This document shows, in pieces, positions 25,936 through 33,967 of a DNA stretch of 64,000 nt. The DNA lies in assembly GCF_000187585.1 (NCBI RefSeq), contig NZ_GL732463.1:1488944-1552943 (forward strand), written 5' to 3'. The notes below the pieces were generated by a model. That model made no database searches, had not been told where the DNA came from, and saw only the letters and a program-made list of their open reading frames with translations. Origin of the DNA: Streptococcus peroris ATCC 700780 (GTDB lineage Bacteria > Bacillota > Bacilli > Lactobacillales > Streptococcaceae). The translations under genes were made by a program, and so were the position numbers. Each line of letters starts with the position of its first letter. The stretch's first letter is position 1.

Positions 25936-26427
25936 TTAGCGATTATCAATCTTTTCTGGATACAAGTCGTGTTGGAAGAGTCTTTGCTCGGCTAGTCCTT
26001 CATACTTGGTGCCAGCTTTTCCGTAGTTGTAGTAGGGGTCAATTGAAATTCCACCACGTGGAGTAAATTTGCCCCAAACCTCTAAATAGCGGGGATCGAG
26101 TAATTTGACTAAGTCTTTCCCAATCGTATTGATGCAATTTTCGTGGAAATCACCGTGATTGCGATAGCTAAATAGATAAAGCTTGAGGGATTTTGACTCG
26201 ACACAGAGTTTATCTGGAATGTAGGAGATATAGATGGTTGCAAAGTCTGGTTGAGCTGTAATAGGGCAAAGAGAGGTAAACTCAGGACAGTTAAATTTGA
26301 TAAAGTAATCATTATCGACATGGCGGTTCGCGAATGATTCTAGAACCTCTGGCTGGTAATCAAAATGGTAGTTGGTTTCTTTGTTTCCTAATAAGGTCAG
26401 GTTTTTCATTTCTTCTTGTTGTGACAT
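25936..26427 (-). CDS. queF: NADPH-dependent 7-cyano-7-deazaguanine reductase
   Basis: QueF reduces the nitrile preQ0 to the amine preQ1 in queuosine synthesis. The 163-residue protein is of the short unimodular type. The catalytic cysteine is C54 in [19 protein letters not shown], and the family motif [26 protein letters not shown] binds NADPH. The last gene of queC-queD-queE-queF, it begins 20 bp after queE and ends at a bidirectional terminator. Confidence 0.97.
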   Translation of the reverse strand: MSQQEEMKNLTLLGNKETNYHFDYQPEVLESFANRHVDNDYFIKFNCPEFTSLCPITAQPDFATIYISYIPDKLCVESKSLKLYLFSYRNHGDFHENCINTIGKDLVKLLDPRYLEVWGKFTPRGGISIDPYYNYGKAGTKYEGLAEQRLFQHDLYPEKIDNR

Positions 26428-26447
26428 ACTATCTTCTTTCTAGTTGT

Positions 26448-27164
26448 TTAAACGCCTCGTTGATTGTCGTAGAGGAGGGTATGGAGTTGTGGGAGGACAC
26501 GAACATTGCCCCAACTATCGTCAGCTGCAATGCGTTCCCAGAGTTCTTTTAAACGATCTAACTGATCTTGGACAATGTTTCCCGTTGCCTTTGGCTCAGG
26601 ATTTCCAGCTGATAGATAGAGAACATCTGGCTTATAACGTTTTTGGATATCCTTTGCAAACTCTAAGTCTTCTTCATTAAAAACGGGAATTTTGAAAGTT
26701 ACCTTGTCAGGGTCTAGATGAGAGACGATAAAGTCTAAAGTCTCAAAATTGACCTCCATCTTGGAAGAAGGTGGTTTGGGACTTAGTGTGACTTGATCGA
26801 TATCTTTCAACCAAGTTTGCCAACGTGAACCCTGGGTTTCAACAGCAAGAGTAACGCCACGTTCTTTGAGTTTTGTGACTAATTCAGCCATGTTGGCTGC
26901 CAATAGAGCAGGATTTCCGCCAGAGAGGGTGACATAGTCATATGTTCCTAGTTTATCTAAAGCAGCGATGACTTCGTCAGCGGTCATGCGGGTTGGTTTT
27001 TCAGAACCATCCCAAGTAAAGGCAGAGTCACACCAGTCGCAATGATAGTCGCACCCAGCGGTACGAACAAACATGGTTTTTTGACCGATAGCTCGTCCCT
27101 CACCTTGAAAGGTGGGACCAAAGATTTCTAAAACAGGAAGTTTAAGGACACGCTCTTTAGTCAT
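26448..27164 (-). CDS. queE: 7-carboxy-7-deazaguanine synthase (radical SAM)
   Basis: QueE converts 6-carboxytetrahydropterin to 7-carboxy-7-deazaguanine. The protein has 238 residues from MTKERVLKLPVLEIFGPTFQGEG. The radical SAM cluster ligands are C38, C42 and C45 (CDYHCDWC) and the family motif LSGGNPALL binds AdoMet. The start at 27164 has GGGAG upstream and overlaps the end of queD by 8 bp, so the two are translationally coupled; the longer frame to 27221 runs inside queD. Confidence 0.95.
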   Translation of the reverse strand: MTKERVLKLPVLEIFGPTFQGEGRAIGQKTMFVRTAGCDYHCDWCDSAFTWDGSEKPTRMTADEVIAALDKLGTYDYVTLSGGNPALLAANMAELVTKLKERGVTLAVETQGSRWQTWLKDIDQVTLSPKPPSSKMEVNFETLDFIVSHLDPDKVTFKIPVFNEEDLEFAKDIQKRYKPDVLYLSAGNPEPKATGNIVQDQLDRLKELWERIAADDSWGNVRVLPQLHTLLYDNQRGV

Positions 27165-27600
27165 GTAACCACTCCCGTCTAAATTCAGCAAAGGAAGAAG
27201 GTGTTTCGTATAAGCGAACATATTCCAAACGCAAGCCCCTTTGATCAGGTAATTCTTGCTGAATAGTGTTAAAAATCCAGTAAACCATATTTTCTGCTGT
27301 CGTATTCATGTAAGGCAGGGTTTCATTGAGATAACGATGATCTAGATGTGGTTCTAAGTGATTTTTATAGATTTGTTTGATATCGCCGAAGTCATAAGTC
27401 ATGCCACGGTCATCTAAAAAGCCGCTAACAGCGATTTGTAAATGATAGGTATGACCATGAAGAGACTTACATTTTCCCTCGTAGTGAAAGAGGTGGTGGG
27501 CAGCGTCAAATGTAAATTCTTTGGAAACCATGGTTCTGTATGGATTATAGACCAGCGATTCTCCAGTTTCGTGTTTGATTTCTTTAGGGACAAAAAACAT
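27157..27600 (-). CDS. queD: 6-carboxy-5,6,7,8-tetrahydropterin synthase
   Basis: QueD makes 6-carboxytetrahydropterin from dihydroneopterin triphosphate. The 147-residue protein shows FTFDAAHHLFHYEGKCKSLHGHTYHLQIAVSG, with the zinc-binding histidines (AAHH and HGH) and the catalytic cysteine in EGKCKSLHGH, then LDHRYLNE. The start at 27600 has AAAGGAGAGG upstream and shares one base with the queC stop. Confidence 0.95.
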   Translation of the reverse strand: MFFVPKEIKHETGESLVYNPYRTMVSKEFTFDAAHHLFHYEGKCKSLHGHTYHLQIAVSGFLDDRGMTYDFGDIKQIYKNHLEPHLDHRYLNETLPYMNTTAENMVYWIFNTIQQELPDQRGLRLEYVRLYETPSSFAEFRREWLHD

Positions 27601-28253
27601 CAGGCCTCTCCTTTCTGCGAGAGATAAACCTCTAAACCATGTTGACGTAGATGGCAGGCAGGACAATCTCCACAACCAGCTCCTCTGATACCGTTATAGC
27701 AAGTCAAGGTTTTTTCTCGAACGTAATCAAATGCACCGAGTTGATCAGCCAAGGCCCATGTTTCTGCCTTATCCAACCACATGAGAGGCGTTTGGATCAC
27801 AAAGTCGTAATCCATAGCAAGGTTGAGCGTGACATTGAGTGATTTGACAAAGACATCCCGACAGTCAGGATAACCTGAGAAGTCTGTTTCGCACACTCCT
27901 GTCACGATATCCGTAATTCCACGCTGCTTGGCAAGGACTGCCGCAAAGGACAGAAAGAGATGATTGCGACCGTCAACGAAGGTATTAGGAACCTCTCCTT
28001 CTTTTTGCTCAATTTCTAAATCTGAAGTCAAGGCATTTTCAGTAATTTGTCCTAGCAGAGACATATCTAGGATATGATGATGAATTCCTTGTTCCTCAGC
28101 GATTTCTTTGGCCACTTGAATTTCTAAATGGTGGCGTTGACCGTAGGCAAAGGTAACGGCTTCGACCCTTTCATAGTGTTGCTTGGCCCAGAAAAGGCAG
28201 GTTGTTGAATCTTGGCCGCCACTAAATACGACCAAGGCTGATTGACGTTTCAT
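27600..28253 (-). CDS. queC: 7-cyano-7-deazaguanine synthase
   Basis: QueC converts 7-carboxy-7-deazaguanine to preQ0 using ATP and ammonia. The 217-residue protein starts [22 protein letters not shown] with the PP-loop SGGQDST, and carries a C-terminal zinc site [19 protein letters not shown]. The start at 28253 has GGAAGGAG upstream. It is the first gene of queCDEF and lies directly behind the riboswitch-like leader. Confidence 0.96.
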   Translation of the reverse strand: MKRQSALVVFSGGQDSTTCLFWAKQHYERVEAVTFAYGQRHHLEIQVAKEIAEEQGIHHHILDMSLLGQITENALTSDLEIEQKEGEVPNTFVDGRNHLFLSFAAVLAKQRGITDIVTGVCETDFSGYPDCRDVFVKSLNVTLNLAMDYDFVIQTPLMWLDKAETWALADQLGAFDYVREKTLTCYNGIRGAGCGDCPACHLRQHGLEVYLSQKGEA

Positions 28254-28289
28254 AGTACTCCTTCCAAAATGGGAAATGTTCAGAGCACG

Positions 28290-28318
28290 CAAAAAGCTCC
28301 CTAGAGGGAGCTAAAAAA
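28290..28318 (-). terminator. Attenuator hairpin before queC
   Basis: On the minus strand AGCTCCCT, a 2-nt loop and AGGGAGCT are followed by TTTTT, 40 bp upstream of queC and after the promoter. A terminator in the leader of an operon points to regulated read-through. Confidence 0.8.
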
Positions 28319-28325
28319 TACCAAG

Positions 28326-28364
28326 TAGAGGTTTTTTTTAGCGATGGCATGTCCCAAACATCGT
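28326..28364 (-). promoter_or_regulatory. Probable preQ1 riboswitch aptamer (class I-like)
   Basis: The minus-strand leader contains a 5-bp stem CGATG / CATCG (28363-28342) closing a 12-nt loop that includes GGGACA. It is followed by CTAAAAAAAACC, an A-rich tail whose CC can pair with the loop GGG as a pseudoknot. This is the compact layout of preQ1-I aptamers, placed just ahead of a terminator and the queuosine operon. The loop sequence is not identical to the consensus I remember, so class is uncertain. Confidence 0.6.
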
Positions 28365-28378
28365 AATATTCTAGTTAC

Positions 28379-28407
28379 AGTCTAGCATATTATTTGAAAA
28401 ATGGCAA
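28379..28407 (-). promoter_or_regulatory. Promoter of queCDEF
   Basis: Minus strand: TTGCCA at 28407-28402, a 17-bp spacer, and TAGACT at 28384-28379 preceded by TGC. The predicted transcript begins near 28372, just before the aptamer. Confidence 0.7.
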
Positions 28408-28414
28408 AGGGCAA

Positions 28415-28448
28415 GAAAAAAGAGACCAAATGAATGCATTTGGTCTCT
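28415..28448 (-). terminator. trxA terminator
   Basis: AGAGACCAAATG and CATTTGGTCTCT form a 12-bp perfect stem with a 4-nt loop, followed on the minus strand by a run of T. Confidence 0.92.
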
Positions 28449-28455
28449 CCTTTGA

Positions 28456-28770
28456 TTAGCTCAATTCAGCAACGATAGCTTTGATTTGTTCTGCTGTGTG
28501 AACACCAGCCACTTGTTTAACAACTTGTCCATCTTTCTTGAAGAGAAGAGTAGGGATAGACATGATACCAAATGCACGAGCTGTATTCGGATTTTCGTCA
28601 ACGTCCATTTTAACAATCTTCAAGACATCTTCTGAAAGTTCTTCAGACAATTTGTCCAAGATTGGACCTTGCATACGACATGGACCACACCAAGTAGCCC
28701 AGAAGTCTACCAAGACCAATCCGTCTTTAGTTTCTTGTTCAAATGTTGCATCTGTAATTGCTTTTGCCAT
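28456..28770 (-). CDS. trxA: Thioredoxin
   Basis: A 104-residue thioredoxin with the redox motif FWATWCGPCRM (C28, C31), the cis-proline loop SIPTLLFKKDG, and the normal single-domain length. It provides disulfide reduction in the cytoplasm. AAAGGAG precedes the start. It lies 14 bp downstream of the DUF4649 gene under the same consensus promoter, which carries a palindrome shared with the marR promoter. Confidence 0.96.
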   Translation of the reverse strand: MAKAITDATFEQETKDGLVLVDFWATWCGPCRMQGPILDKLSEELSEDVLKIVKMDVDENPNTARAFGIMSIPTLLFKKDGQVVKQVAGVHTAEQIKAIVAELS

Positions 28771-28784
28771 AGTATTTCTCCTTT

Positions 28785-29006
28785 TTAATTATATTGGCTT
28801 AAATCTTGTTTCATGAGATAGAAGAAAACATCTCCATAAGTCCCATGGTAGTCCAAATCATGTCCCTTGTAGGTTACTTTTTGGACAGGGTAGTAGTCTG
28901 CGACACCAATCAGGCAGGCATGTTGAGAACGTTCAAATTCTTCGTATGACTCGAAGGTCATGGTTTTCTCTTGCTTGCTGGCATCCAGATAAGTGATTTC
29001 AATCAT
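28785..29006 (-). CDS. DUF4649-family small protein
   Basis: A 73-residue protein, MIEITYLDASKQEKTMTFESYEEFERSQHACLIGVADYYPVQKVTYKGHDLDYHGTYGDVFFYLMKQDL-like throughout, which I recognise as the short streptococcal DUF4649 type. Function unknown. AAAGGAGAATCCT precedes the ATG. As first gene of the unit with trxA it may relate to redox or stress physiology, but this is only context. Confidence 0.78.
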   Translation of the reverse strand: MIEITYLDASKQEKTMTFESYEEFERSQHACLIGVADYYPVQKVTYKGHDLDYHGTYGDVFFYLMKQDLSQYN

Positions 29007-29035
29007 AGGATTCTCCTTTGCTAAATCATGTCTTC

Positions 29036-29064
29036 ATTTTACTCCTTGGAAAAAGGAATGTCAA
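29036..29064 (-). promoter_or_regulatory. Promoter of DUF4649-trxA
   Basis: Minus strand: consensus TTGACA (29064-29059), a 17-bp spacer and TAAAAT (29041-29036). One of the best-matched promoters in the window. Confidence 0.88.
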
Positions 29065-29073
29065 GAAAATTGA

Positions 29074-29085
29074 TTGCGCACGCAA
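29074..29085. promoter_or_regulatory. 12-bp palindrome upstream of the trxA-operon promoter
   Basis: TTGCGCACGCAA (arms TTGCG / CGCAA) lies 9 bp upstream of the -35 of DUF4649-trxA. The identical 12-mer occurs at the marR transcription start (29538-29549). Probable operator of the MarR protein encoded between the two sites. Confidence 0.65.
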
Positions 29086-29102
29086 GCTTTTTTGAAAAAA
29101 TT

Positions 29103-29483
29103 TTAGGAAAGCCAACTTGCTTTTGTTGCGAGGCTTTCTTCGACAGCCTTTTGTAGATAGGCAAGAGTCGTCTGACCCTCACTAGTGAGGCAAATAAAAC
29201 TAGCTCGCTTGTCATGCTCACAGCATTTTCGGCTAAGTAAAGCGCAGTTTTTGGCTTCTAGTCGTGCCACCATCCGCGATACTGCACTTGGGCTTAGATG
29301 GAGTTTATCCGGCAGGTCAATCTGTCTTAAAGATTTTTCTTGGGCCTGATTTAAAAAGTGCAAGAGGTAGAATTCTTTGAGTGTTAGACCTTGTTCACTT
29401 TTCTCAGCGATAGTTTGTTCTAAAAGAGCTTCTAACTCTACTTGTCGGCGGTGAAGGTCGAACCATTTTTCTAAGTAAGTCAT
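29103..29483 (-). CDS. MarR-family transcriptional regulator
   Basis: A 126-residue winged-HTH protein with TLKEFYLLHFLNQAQEKSLRQIDLPDKLHLSPSAVSRMVARLEAKN as recognition region and the wing containing EHDKRASFICLTSEGQ (the D-x-R signature). The tip of the wing carries NCALLSRKCCEHDKR, with three cysteines that could sense oxidation; this is inference. The start at 29483 has AAAGGAGATTGAT upstream. Flanking identical palindromes, one on its own start site and one by the trxA promoter, suggest autoregulation and control of trxA. Confidence 0.9.
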   Translation of the reverse strand: MTYLEKWFDLHRRQVELEALLEQTIAEKSEQGLTLKEFYLLHFLNQAQEKSLRQIDLPDKLHLSPSAVSRMVARLEAKNCALLSRKCCEHDKRASFICLTSEGQTTLAYLQKAVEESLATKASWLS

Positions 29484-29524
29484 ATCAATCTCCTTTCCTC
29501 TATAATAGTTGTAAATAGATTCGC

Positions 29525-29549
29525 GCATCTAAGATGCTTGCGCACGCAA
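29525..29549. promoter_or_regulatory. Palindromes at the marR transcription start
   Basis: TTGCGCACGCAA at 29538-29549 is identical to the site at 29074-29085. Directly beside it GCATCT A AGATGC at 29525-29537 forms a second inverted repeat. Both lie just downstream of the marR -10, where a repressor would block transcription. Confidence 0.65.
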
Positions 29550-29551
29550 TC

Positions 29552-29580
29552 AGTATACAACTTTTTTTATTCGATAGCAA
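29552..29580 (-). promoter_or_regulatory. Promoter of marR
   Basis: Minus strand: TTGCTA (29580-29575), a 17-bp spacer and TATACT (29557-29552). Transcription would start near 29545, inside the palindrome. Confidence 0.7.
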
Positions 29581-29664
29581 GAAGTGTGTTTCTTGTGTAT
29601 TTCCTTGAAATTTTCTGAAAAAAGAGTAAACTGGTATGCAGAAAGTCTATTTTTGGAGTATACG

Positions 29665-30039
29665 ATGAAGTTATATGTTCAGTTAATGATTCTGTTTGTG
29701 ATTTCTCTGATAGGAGAGGGGATTTCGACTTTGTTGCACTTGCCAATTCCTGGTAGTATTATTGGATTGATTATTTTATTTCTAGCTTTGCAGTTCAAGT
29801 GGTTGCGAGTACGACATGTCAACATGGTTGGGAATTTTCTCTTAGCTAATATGACGATTCTCTTTCTGCCTCCTGCAGTTGGGATTATGGAAAAATTTGA
29901 TGTGATTGCTCCTTATTTATTGCCCATTGTCTTGATTGTCTTTTTTGCGGCAGTTATCAATATTATCTTGATTGCGCTTGTAGTTCAGTTTATTAAAAAG
30001 CGTTACGAAGGAGATTACGAAGAAAGAGGTGCCAAATGA
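29665..30039 (+). CDS. lrgA: CidA/LrgA-family holin-like membrane protein
   Basis: A 124-residue protein with four hydrophobic helices and the family pattern MILFVISLIGEGISTLLHLPIPGSIIGLIILFLAL (PGSIIG loop). CidA/LrgA proteins modulate murein hydrolase activity and overflow metabolism. The start at 29665 has TTGGAG upstream; the longer frame from 29584 lacks a ribosome site. It overlaps the LrgB gene by 4 bp. Whether it is Lrg-like or Cid-like cannot be decided from sequence alone. Confidence 0.88.
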   Translation: MKLYVQLMILFVISLIGEGISTLLHLPIPGSIIGLIILFLALQFKWLRVRHVNMVGNFLLANMTILFLPPAVGIMEKFDVIAPYLLPIVLIVFFAAVINIILIALVVQFIKKRYEGDYEERGAK

Positions 30040-30731
30040 GCGAATTTGTATCCAATCCACTTTTTGGGATAGCCTTGTCCATTTTGGCTTATCTTGGAGG
30101 CATGATTATCTTTAGACGGTACCCTCATCCTCTGACAACTCCCTTGCTGCTAGCAACTTTGTTTATCATTGTTTTTCTAAAACTAACTGGTATTTCTTAT
30201 GTTGCCTATTATCAAGGTGGGGTCTATCTCAATAACTTGATTGTTCCCTCAACAGTAGCTTTAGGAATTCCACTATATAAGAGTTTTCACCTCATGAAAC
30301 ACCATGTTAGAAGTATTCTACTCAGTAGTTTCCTAGCGGTTGTTGTAAATACCGTTTTTACAGCTTTAGTTGCCAAATTTTTCGGTATGGATTTCTTCTT
30401 GGCGATTTCGCTTTTTCCAAAGTCCGTAACCACAGCCATGGCGGTTGGAATTACGGATAAGTTACAAGGGATAGCAACAATTACTTTGGTAGTCGTGGTA
30501 GCGACTGGTATTTTGACTAGCGTTATTGGGCCAACACTCTTGAAATGGTTGAAAATTAATGATCCGGTAGCTGCTGGTCTTGCTCTGGGAGGAACAGGTC
30601 ATGCAGTTGGAACAGGGACAGCATTTCGCTATGGGGCTGTTGCAGGAGCTATGGGAGGTTTAGCCATTGGCGTGACAGGAATCCTGTATGTTTTTATTAG
30701 TCCAATTGTGGCAAGTTTGATATTAAGTTAA
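30036..30731 (+). CDS. lrgB: CidB/LrgB-family membrane protein
   Basis: A 231-residue polytopic protein with characteristic segments YQGGVYLNNLIVPSTVALGIPLYK, FFLAISLFPKSVTTAMAVGI and GLALGGTGHAVGTGTAF. It is the partner of the LrgA/CidA protein, translationally coupled by an ATGA overlap, and the unit ends at a terminator 5 bp after the stop. The pair may be controlled by neighbouring marR or a two-component system elsewhere; no operator is obvious at its promoter. Confidence 0.9.
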   Translation: MSEFVSNPLFGIALSILAYLGGMIIFRRYPHPLTTPLLLATLFIIVFLKLTGISYVAYYQGGVYLNNLIVPSTVALGIPLYKSFHLMKHHVRSILLSSFLAVVVNTVFTALVAKFFGMDFFLAISLFPKSVTTAMAVGITDKLQGIATITLVVVVATGILTSVIGPTLLKWLKINDPVAAGLALGGTGHAVGTGTAFRYGAVAGAMGGLAIGVTGILYVFISPIVASLILS

Positions 30732-30763
30732 AAAAGCTGGAACAATGTTCCGGCCTTTTTTTA
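30731..30763 (+). terminator. lrgAB terminator
   Basis: GCTGGAAC, an AAT loop and GTTCCGGC (one G-T pair) sit between an A run and a long T run. Confidence 0.88.
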
Positions 30764-30802
30764 TTTTTTATGAGACAGTTGATGCAGTCGTTAATGGCAA
30801 TT

Positions 30803-32374
30803 TTAGTTTTTGGATTGTTTAGGGATTTTATCGGCTTTGTAGAGATGGATGACCTGATCATAGCGCTTTAAATCCTCATCGTTATAATGGTGAATAACCT
30901 CGATAACCGTTTGAGGTAGAGAAAAGAGGAGGTCACTGATTTTTTGACTGTTTTCTGAATCCAGATTAGCCTTGGCTTCGTCTGCTAGGATCAACCGGCT
31001 GTTGTGGTAGAGTGCACGCGCAATTTCAAGCCGTTGTTTTTCACCACCAGATAAGCTATCTTCGTTCAGATTTCTATGCTTTAAGCTATCTAAGCCAGTC
31101 TGTTTGAGAATGGATTCAAGTTTAGAGACATTTTTGACAGCACCGAGAGTGATATTTTCTTCAAGAGAGAGGCTGTTGAAATAATGACTAGACTGGAGGA
31201 TGTAGGAGCTAACACTAGTAATTTCTTCTCGAGAAAGACTTTGATCTGCAAAGGAGATGTGCCCGTGCGTAGGTTGCTGGTCTCCATGGATAAGATTGAG
31301 TAGGCTGGTCTTTCCAGAACCACTTTCACCAATGATAGCAATTTTTTCTCCTTGCTTGATATGCAGTGAAAGCGGAGCTAGGATTGCTTGTCCATCAGCT
31401 TCTAGACTAATTTCTTGTAATTGGATTGGGTAAATATCTGTGATTGGATGTGGAAGGCTAGGGTCCTTTTCATTTAACAGTTTCTGGTATTTTTCGCGAA
31501 GGTAGTTGGTAGATTTGCGGGTGTTGGTGAAGTAAGCTAGCTCTTGAAACTGATACCCTATGTTGTGGGAAACGAGATAGATAGCTACAAAGCTCGCAGC
31601 ACTGAGATGACCATAGTAGGTCATGAAACCACCAATCACAATTGGAGCGACAGAGCAAAAGGCATCGATGCTGTTAGTCACAAGACTATTGAGTGTCCGT
31701 TGCTTTTCATAGGCAATCTCTGTAGTTAGACTGGATTTAAGTTTCTCTTGATAGCGATTAAAAAAGAAAGTCTGTCCATGATAATGACGGATTTGTTGAT
31801 TTCCTGCGATAAAGTTGGTTAAACTAGCTAGATAAGTCTGGTTGGATTTAGAACGATTTTCAGACAGGGCATCTAATCGTTTGGAACCAATGGAGCTACA
31901 GAGAACAGGAAAGGAATAAAAGAGGATAAAGATCAATCCCAGATAGAAGTTGGTCCATAAGGCATAGATGATTGATACTGAAGTGAAACCAATAGATGAA
32001 ATGATGATAACCGTTGGTTCGATGTAGTTGTTTTCTAATTGCTTTACATCATTTTCCAAATCAGATAAAATATCTTGTTCAGAGATATGGTAGCTATGTA
32101 AAAAGCGATGAAAGATAGCACTTTTCATTCCGAATTTGAAATCTGTAATGACTCGTGCATAGTAATATCGTTTCCCAGCTAGGCCGAGTAAAAGGATGAG
32201 GTTTCCTAGAATCCCTAAGATAAGTACTTTCCAGAGGAGATTGAGCTCTTGATTGGTAAAACTAGCGACGATATTCTGAACTAAGGCGGGAGTGATAATA
32301 GCTTCCAGCCAAGTGATGACAATTGACAATAAATACAGGGTGAGGTGTTTTTTGGTGACAAATTTTCTTAGCAT
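30803..32374 (-). CDS. ABC exporter, membrane domain fused to ATPase
   Basis: A 523-residue half-transporter with about six helices followed by an ATPase with Walker A GESGSGKTSLL, signature LSGGEKQRLE and Walker B LILADEAKANLD. The H-loop region reads EVIHHYND. The start at 32374 has GGGAGGG about 9 bp upstream. It is downstream of, and on the same strand as, the GntR-ABC genes, but a terminator at 32462-32495 and its own TATAAT separate it. In pneumococcus a similar gene sits at the end of this cluster. Substrate unknown. Confidence 0.87.
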   Translation of the reverse strand: MLRKFVTKKHLTLYLLSIVITWLEAIITPALVQNIVASFTNQELNLLWKVLILGILGNLILLLGLAGKRYYYARVITDFKFGMKSAIFHRFLHSYHISEQDILSDLENDVKQLENNYIEPTVIIISSIGFTSVSIIYALWTNFYLGLIFILFYSFPVLCSSIGSKRLDALSENRSKSNQTYLASLTNFIAGNQQIRHYHGQTFFFNRYQEKLKSSLTTEIAYEKQRTLNSLVTNSIDAFCSVAPIVIGGFMTYYGHLSAASFVAIYLVSHNIGYQFQELAYFTNTRKSTNYLREKYQKLLNEKDPSLPHPITDIYPIQLQEISLEADGQAILAPLSLHIKQGEKIAIIGESGSGKTSLLNLIHGDQQPTHGHISFADQSLSREEITSVSSYILQSSHYFNSLSLEENITLGAVKNVSKLESILKQTGLDSLKHRNLNEDSLSGGEKQRLEIARALYHNSRLILADEAKANLDSENSQKISDLLFSLPQTVIEVIHHYNDEDLKRYDQVIHLYKADKIPKQSKN

Positions 32375-32417
32375 GGATATGAACCCTCCCTTTTCATCAG
32401 AGTAATCAATTAAAGTT

Positions 32418-32423
32418 ATTATA
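32418..32423 (-). promoter_or_regulatory. -10 box of the ABC exporter gene
   Basis: A perfect TATAAT on the minus strand, 44 bp before the chosen start and after the terminator of the preceding permease gene. The -35 region is weak. Confidence 0.55.
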
Positions 32424-32461
32424 CTCTTTTTTGTAAAAGAATTCACATGAAAAAAATTAAG

Positions 32462-32495
32462 AAAAGTCTAGCAAAACAGTGTTTGCTAGACTTTT
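32462..32495. terminator. Terminator after the ABC permease gene
   Basis: AAAAGTCTAGCAAA and TTTGCTAGACTTTT form a 14-bp perfect stem, followed on the minus strand by a T-rich tail. It uncouples the exporter gene from the upstream GntR operon. Confidence 0.88.
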
Positions 32496-32500
32496 TATGG

Positions 32501-33253
32501 TTATTGAAGGTTGACCTTGTTTTTCAAGATGTAGTAGGTGCCAACATAGGCAATGATAGATAAAATCAAGTTTTTGACTGTTTGAAGGTATAAAAACCAA
32601 TTAAAGTTGTTGCCATATAAATTCAAATCAAATAAACTATCAATTCGGAAGAAAATTCCAAAAAAGCTTAAAATGATGTTGATGACAATGTAAGCAAGAA
32701 CTGCAAGGGCTGTACGATATTCGTTAAAGAGTTGCCCAATGGAAATGGATAGATAAATCAAGAGGATACCAAAGACAGAATTGAACACAAGGTAGGGGAT
32801 GTAAATCCAGTCTTCAAATAAATGAATGCTGAAGAAACGATAGATGTAGATGTAATCTTTTTCTAGAGGAGATAGGAAAATGATAATAGAGATGCTTGCT
32901 ACAAAAACAATGTAACTAAGCAAGGTCCAGACAAAGGCACCAAAGAGTTTGGATAGAATAATATGGTGTTCAGATACTGGAAGTGTCAGTGTCAGATACC
33001 CTTGACGCTCATAAACACTTCCCTTGAATCTCCGAATGATGAGAATGAGAGTAGAGATAAAGAGCGTGATCATCAAACCACCAAATACAAGCGATAAAAA
33101 GAAAAAGATTAAGGTGTCATCGACATTTTTTAACTGGGCTAGAGCTCCAGACTGGTAACCAATTAAAACGGAAATTCCAAGGATAACGCCGTAGAGAGAA
33201 AGGTACCATTTATTGACATTTTTAAATTCATAACGAACTAAATTCCAAAACAT
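32501..33253 (-). CDS. ABC transporter permease
   Basis: A 250-residue protein with six hydrophobic helices, an N-terminal MFWNLVRYEFKNVNKWYLSLYGVILGISVL typical of ABC-2-like permeases, and the cytoplasmic RRFKGSVYERQGYLTLTLPVSEHHIILSKL segment common in such transporters. It pairs with the ATPase 15 bp upstream. GGAGATTATT precedes the start. Probably a drug or peptide exporter component controlled by the GntR protein; substrate unknown. Confidence 0.83.
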   Translation of the reverse strand: MFWNLVRYEFKNVNKWYLSLYGVILGISVLIGYQSGALAQLKNVDDTLIFFFLSLVFGGLMITLFISTLILIIRRFKGSVYERQGYLTLTLPVSEHHIILSKLFGAFVWTLLSYIVFVASISIIIFLSPLEKDYIYIYRFFSIHLFEDWIYIPYLVFNSVFGILLIYLSISIGQLFNEYRTALAVLAYIVINIILSFFGIFFRIDSLFDLNLYGNNFNWFLYLQTVKNLILSIIAYVGTYYILKNKVNLQ

Positions 33254-33268
33254 AATAATCTCCTTTGC

Positions 33269-33964
33269 TTAAGCTTTAAACTCATGTCGGAAGAGTTGGT
33301 CGATGGACTCTCCTGTCTCAGAACGGATATCATCTACATTTCCTTGACGAACGACTTTTCCATCTTTGAGGAAGATAATTTCATCCAAGATGGGTTCAAT
33401 ATCAGAAATCAAGTGCGTTGAAATAATGACAGTTGAAGTCTGAGAGTAGTTGTTAATAATGGTATTCAAGATATAGTCACGAGCAGCAGGGTCTACTCCA
33501 CCGATAGGCTCATCAAGTATATATAGTCGTGCTTCTCGACTCATGACAAGGATGAGTTGCACCTTTTCCTTAGTCCCTTTGGAAAGCTTTTTAAAGCGGC
33601 TATTTTCATCAATACCGAGATCACGAAGAAGGTGGAGGGCACGTTCTAGATTGAAATCTTTATAAAAGGTCTTGAAATAGGTTAGGGCTTCCTTGACCTT
33701 CATTTGTTCATTGAGATAAGTTGTATCTGGAAGGTAAGAAACAATGGCTTTTGTGGCTGGACTCGGAGTCATATCGTCGATGAGAATATGACCTTGTTCT
33801 GGTTGAAGAAGACCGTTGATGAGTTTAATCAGGGTTGTTTTTCCGGAACCGTTTGGTCCGAGGAGACCAACGATCTTTCCAGCTGGGATTTCAAGGGAAA
33901 CATTTTGAAGAGCAGGGCTTGCTCCATAGAATTTTGAAACATTTTCAAACGTTAACAAGGTCAT
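33269..33964 (-). CDS. ABC transporter ATP-binding protein
   Basis: A 231-residue ATPase with Walker A GLLGPNGSGKTTLIK near residue 35, signature KLSKGTKEKVQL (a degenerate LSGGQ), Walker B LYILDEPIGGVDP and the switch STHLISD. It lies 3 bp after the GntR gene and before the permease. The YtrB-like signature and gene order GntR-ATPase-permease match the YtrA-type systems of Firmicutes, which respond to cell-wall stress; that role is inference. Confidence 0.9.
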   Translation of the reverse strand: MTLLTFENVSKFYGASPALQNVSLEIPAGKIVGLLGPNGSGKTTLIKLINGLLQPEQGHILIDDMTPSPATKAIVSYLPDTTYLNEQMKVKEALTYFKTFYKDFNLERALHLLRDLGIDENSRFKKLSKGTKEKVQLILVMSREARLYILDEPIGGVDPAARDYILNTIINNYSQTSTVIISTHLISDIEPILDEIIFLKDGKVVRQGNVDDIRSETGESIDQLFRHEFKA

Positions 33965-33967
33965 AGT

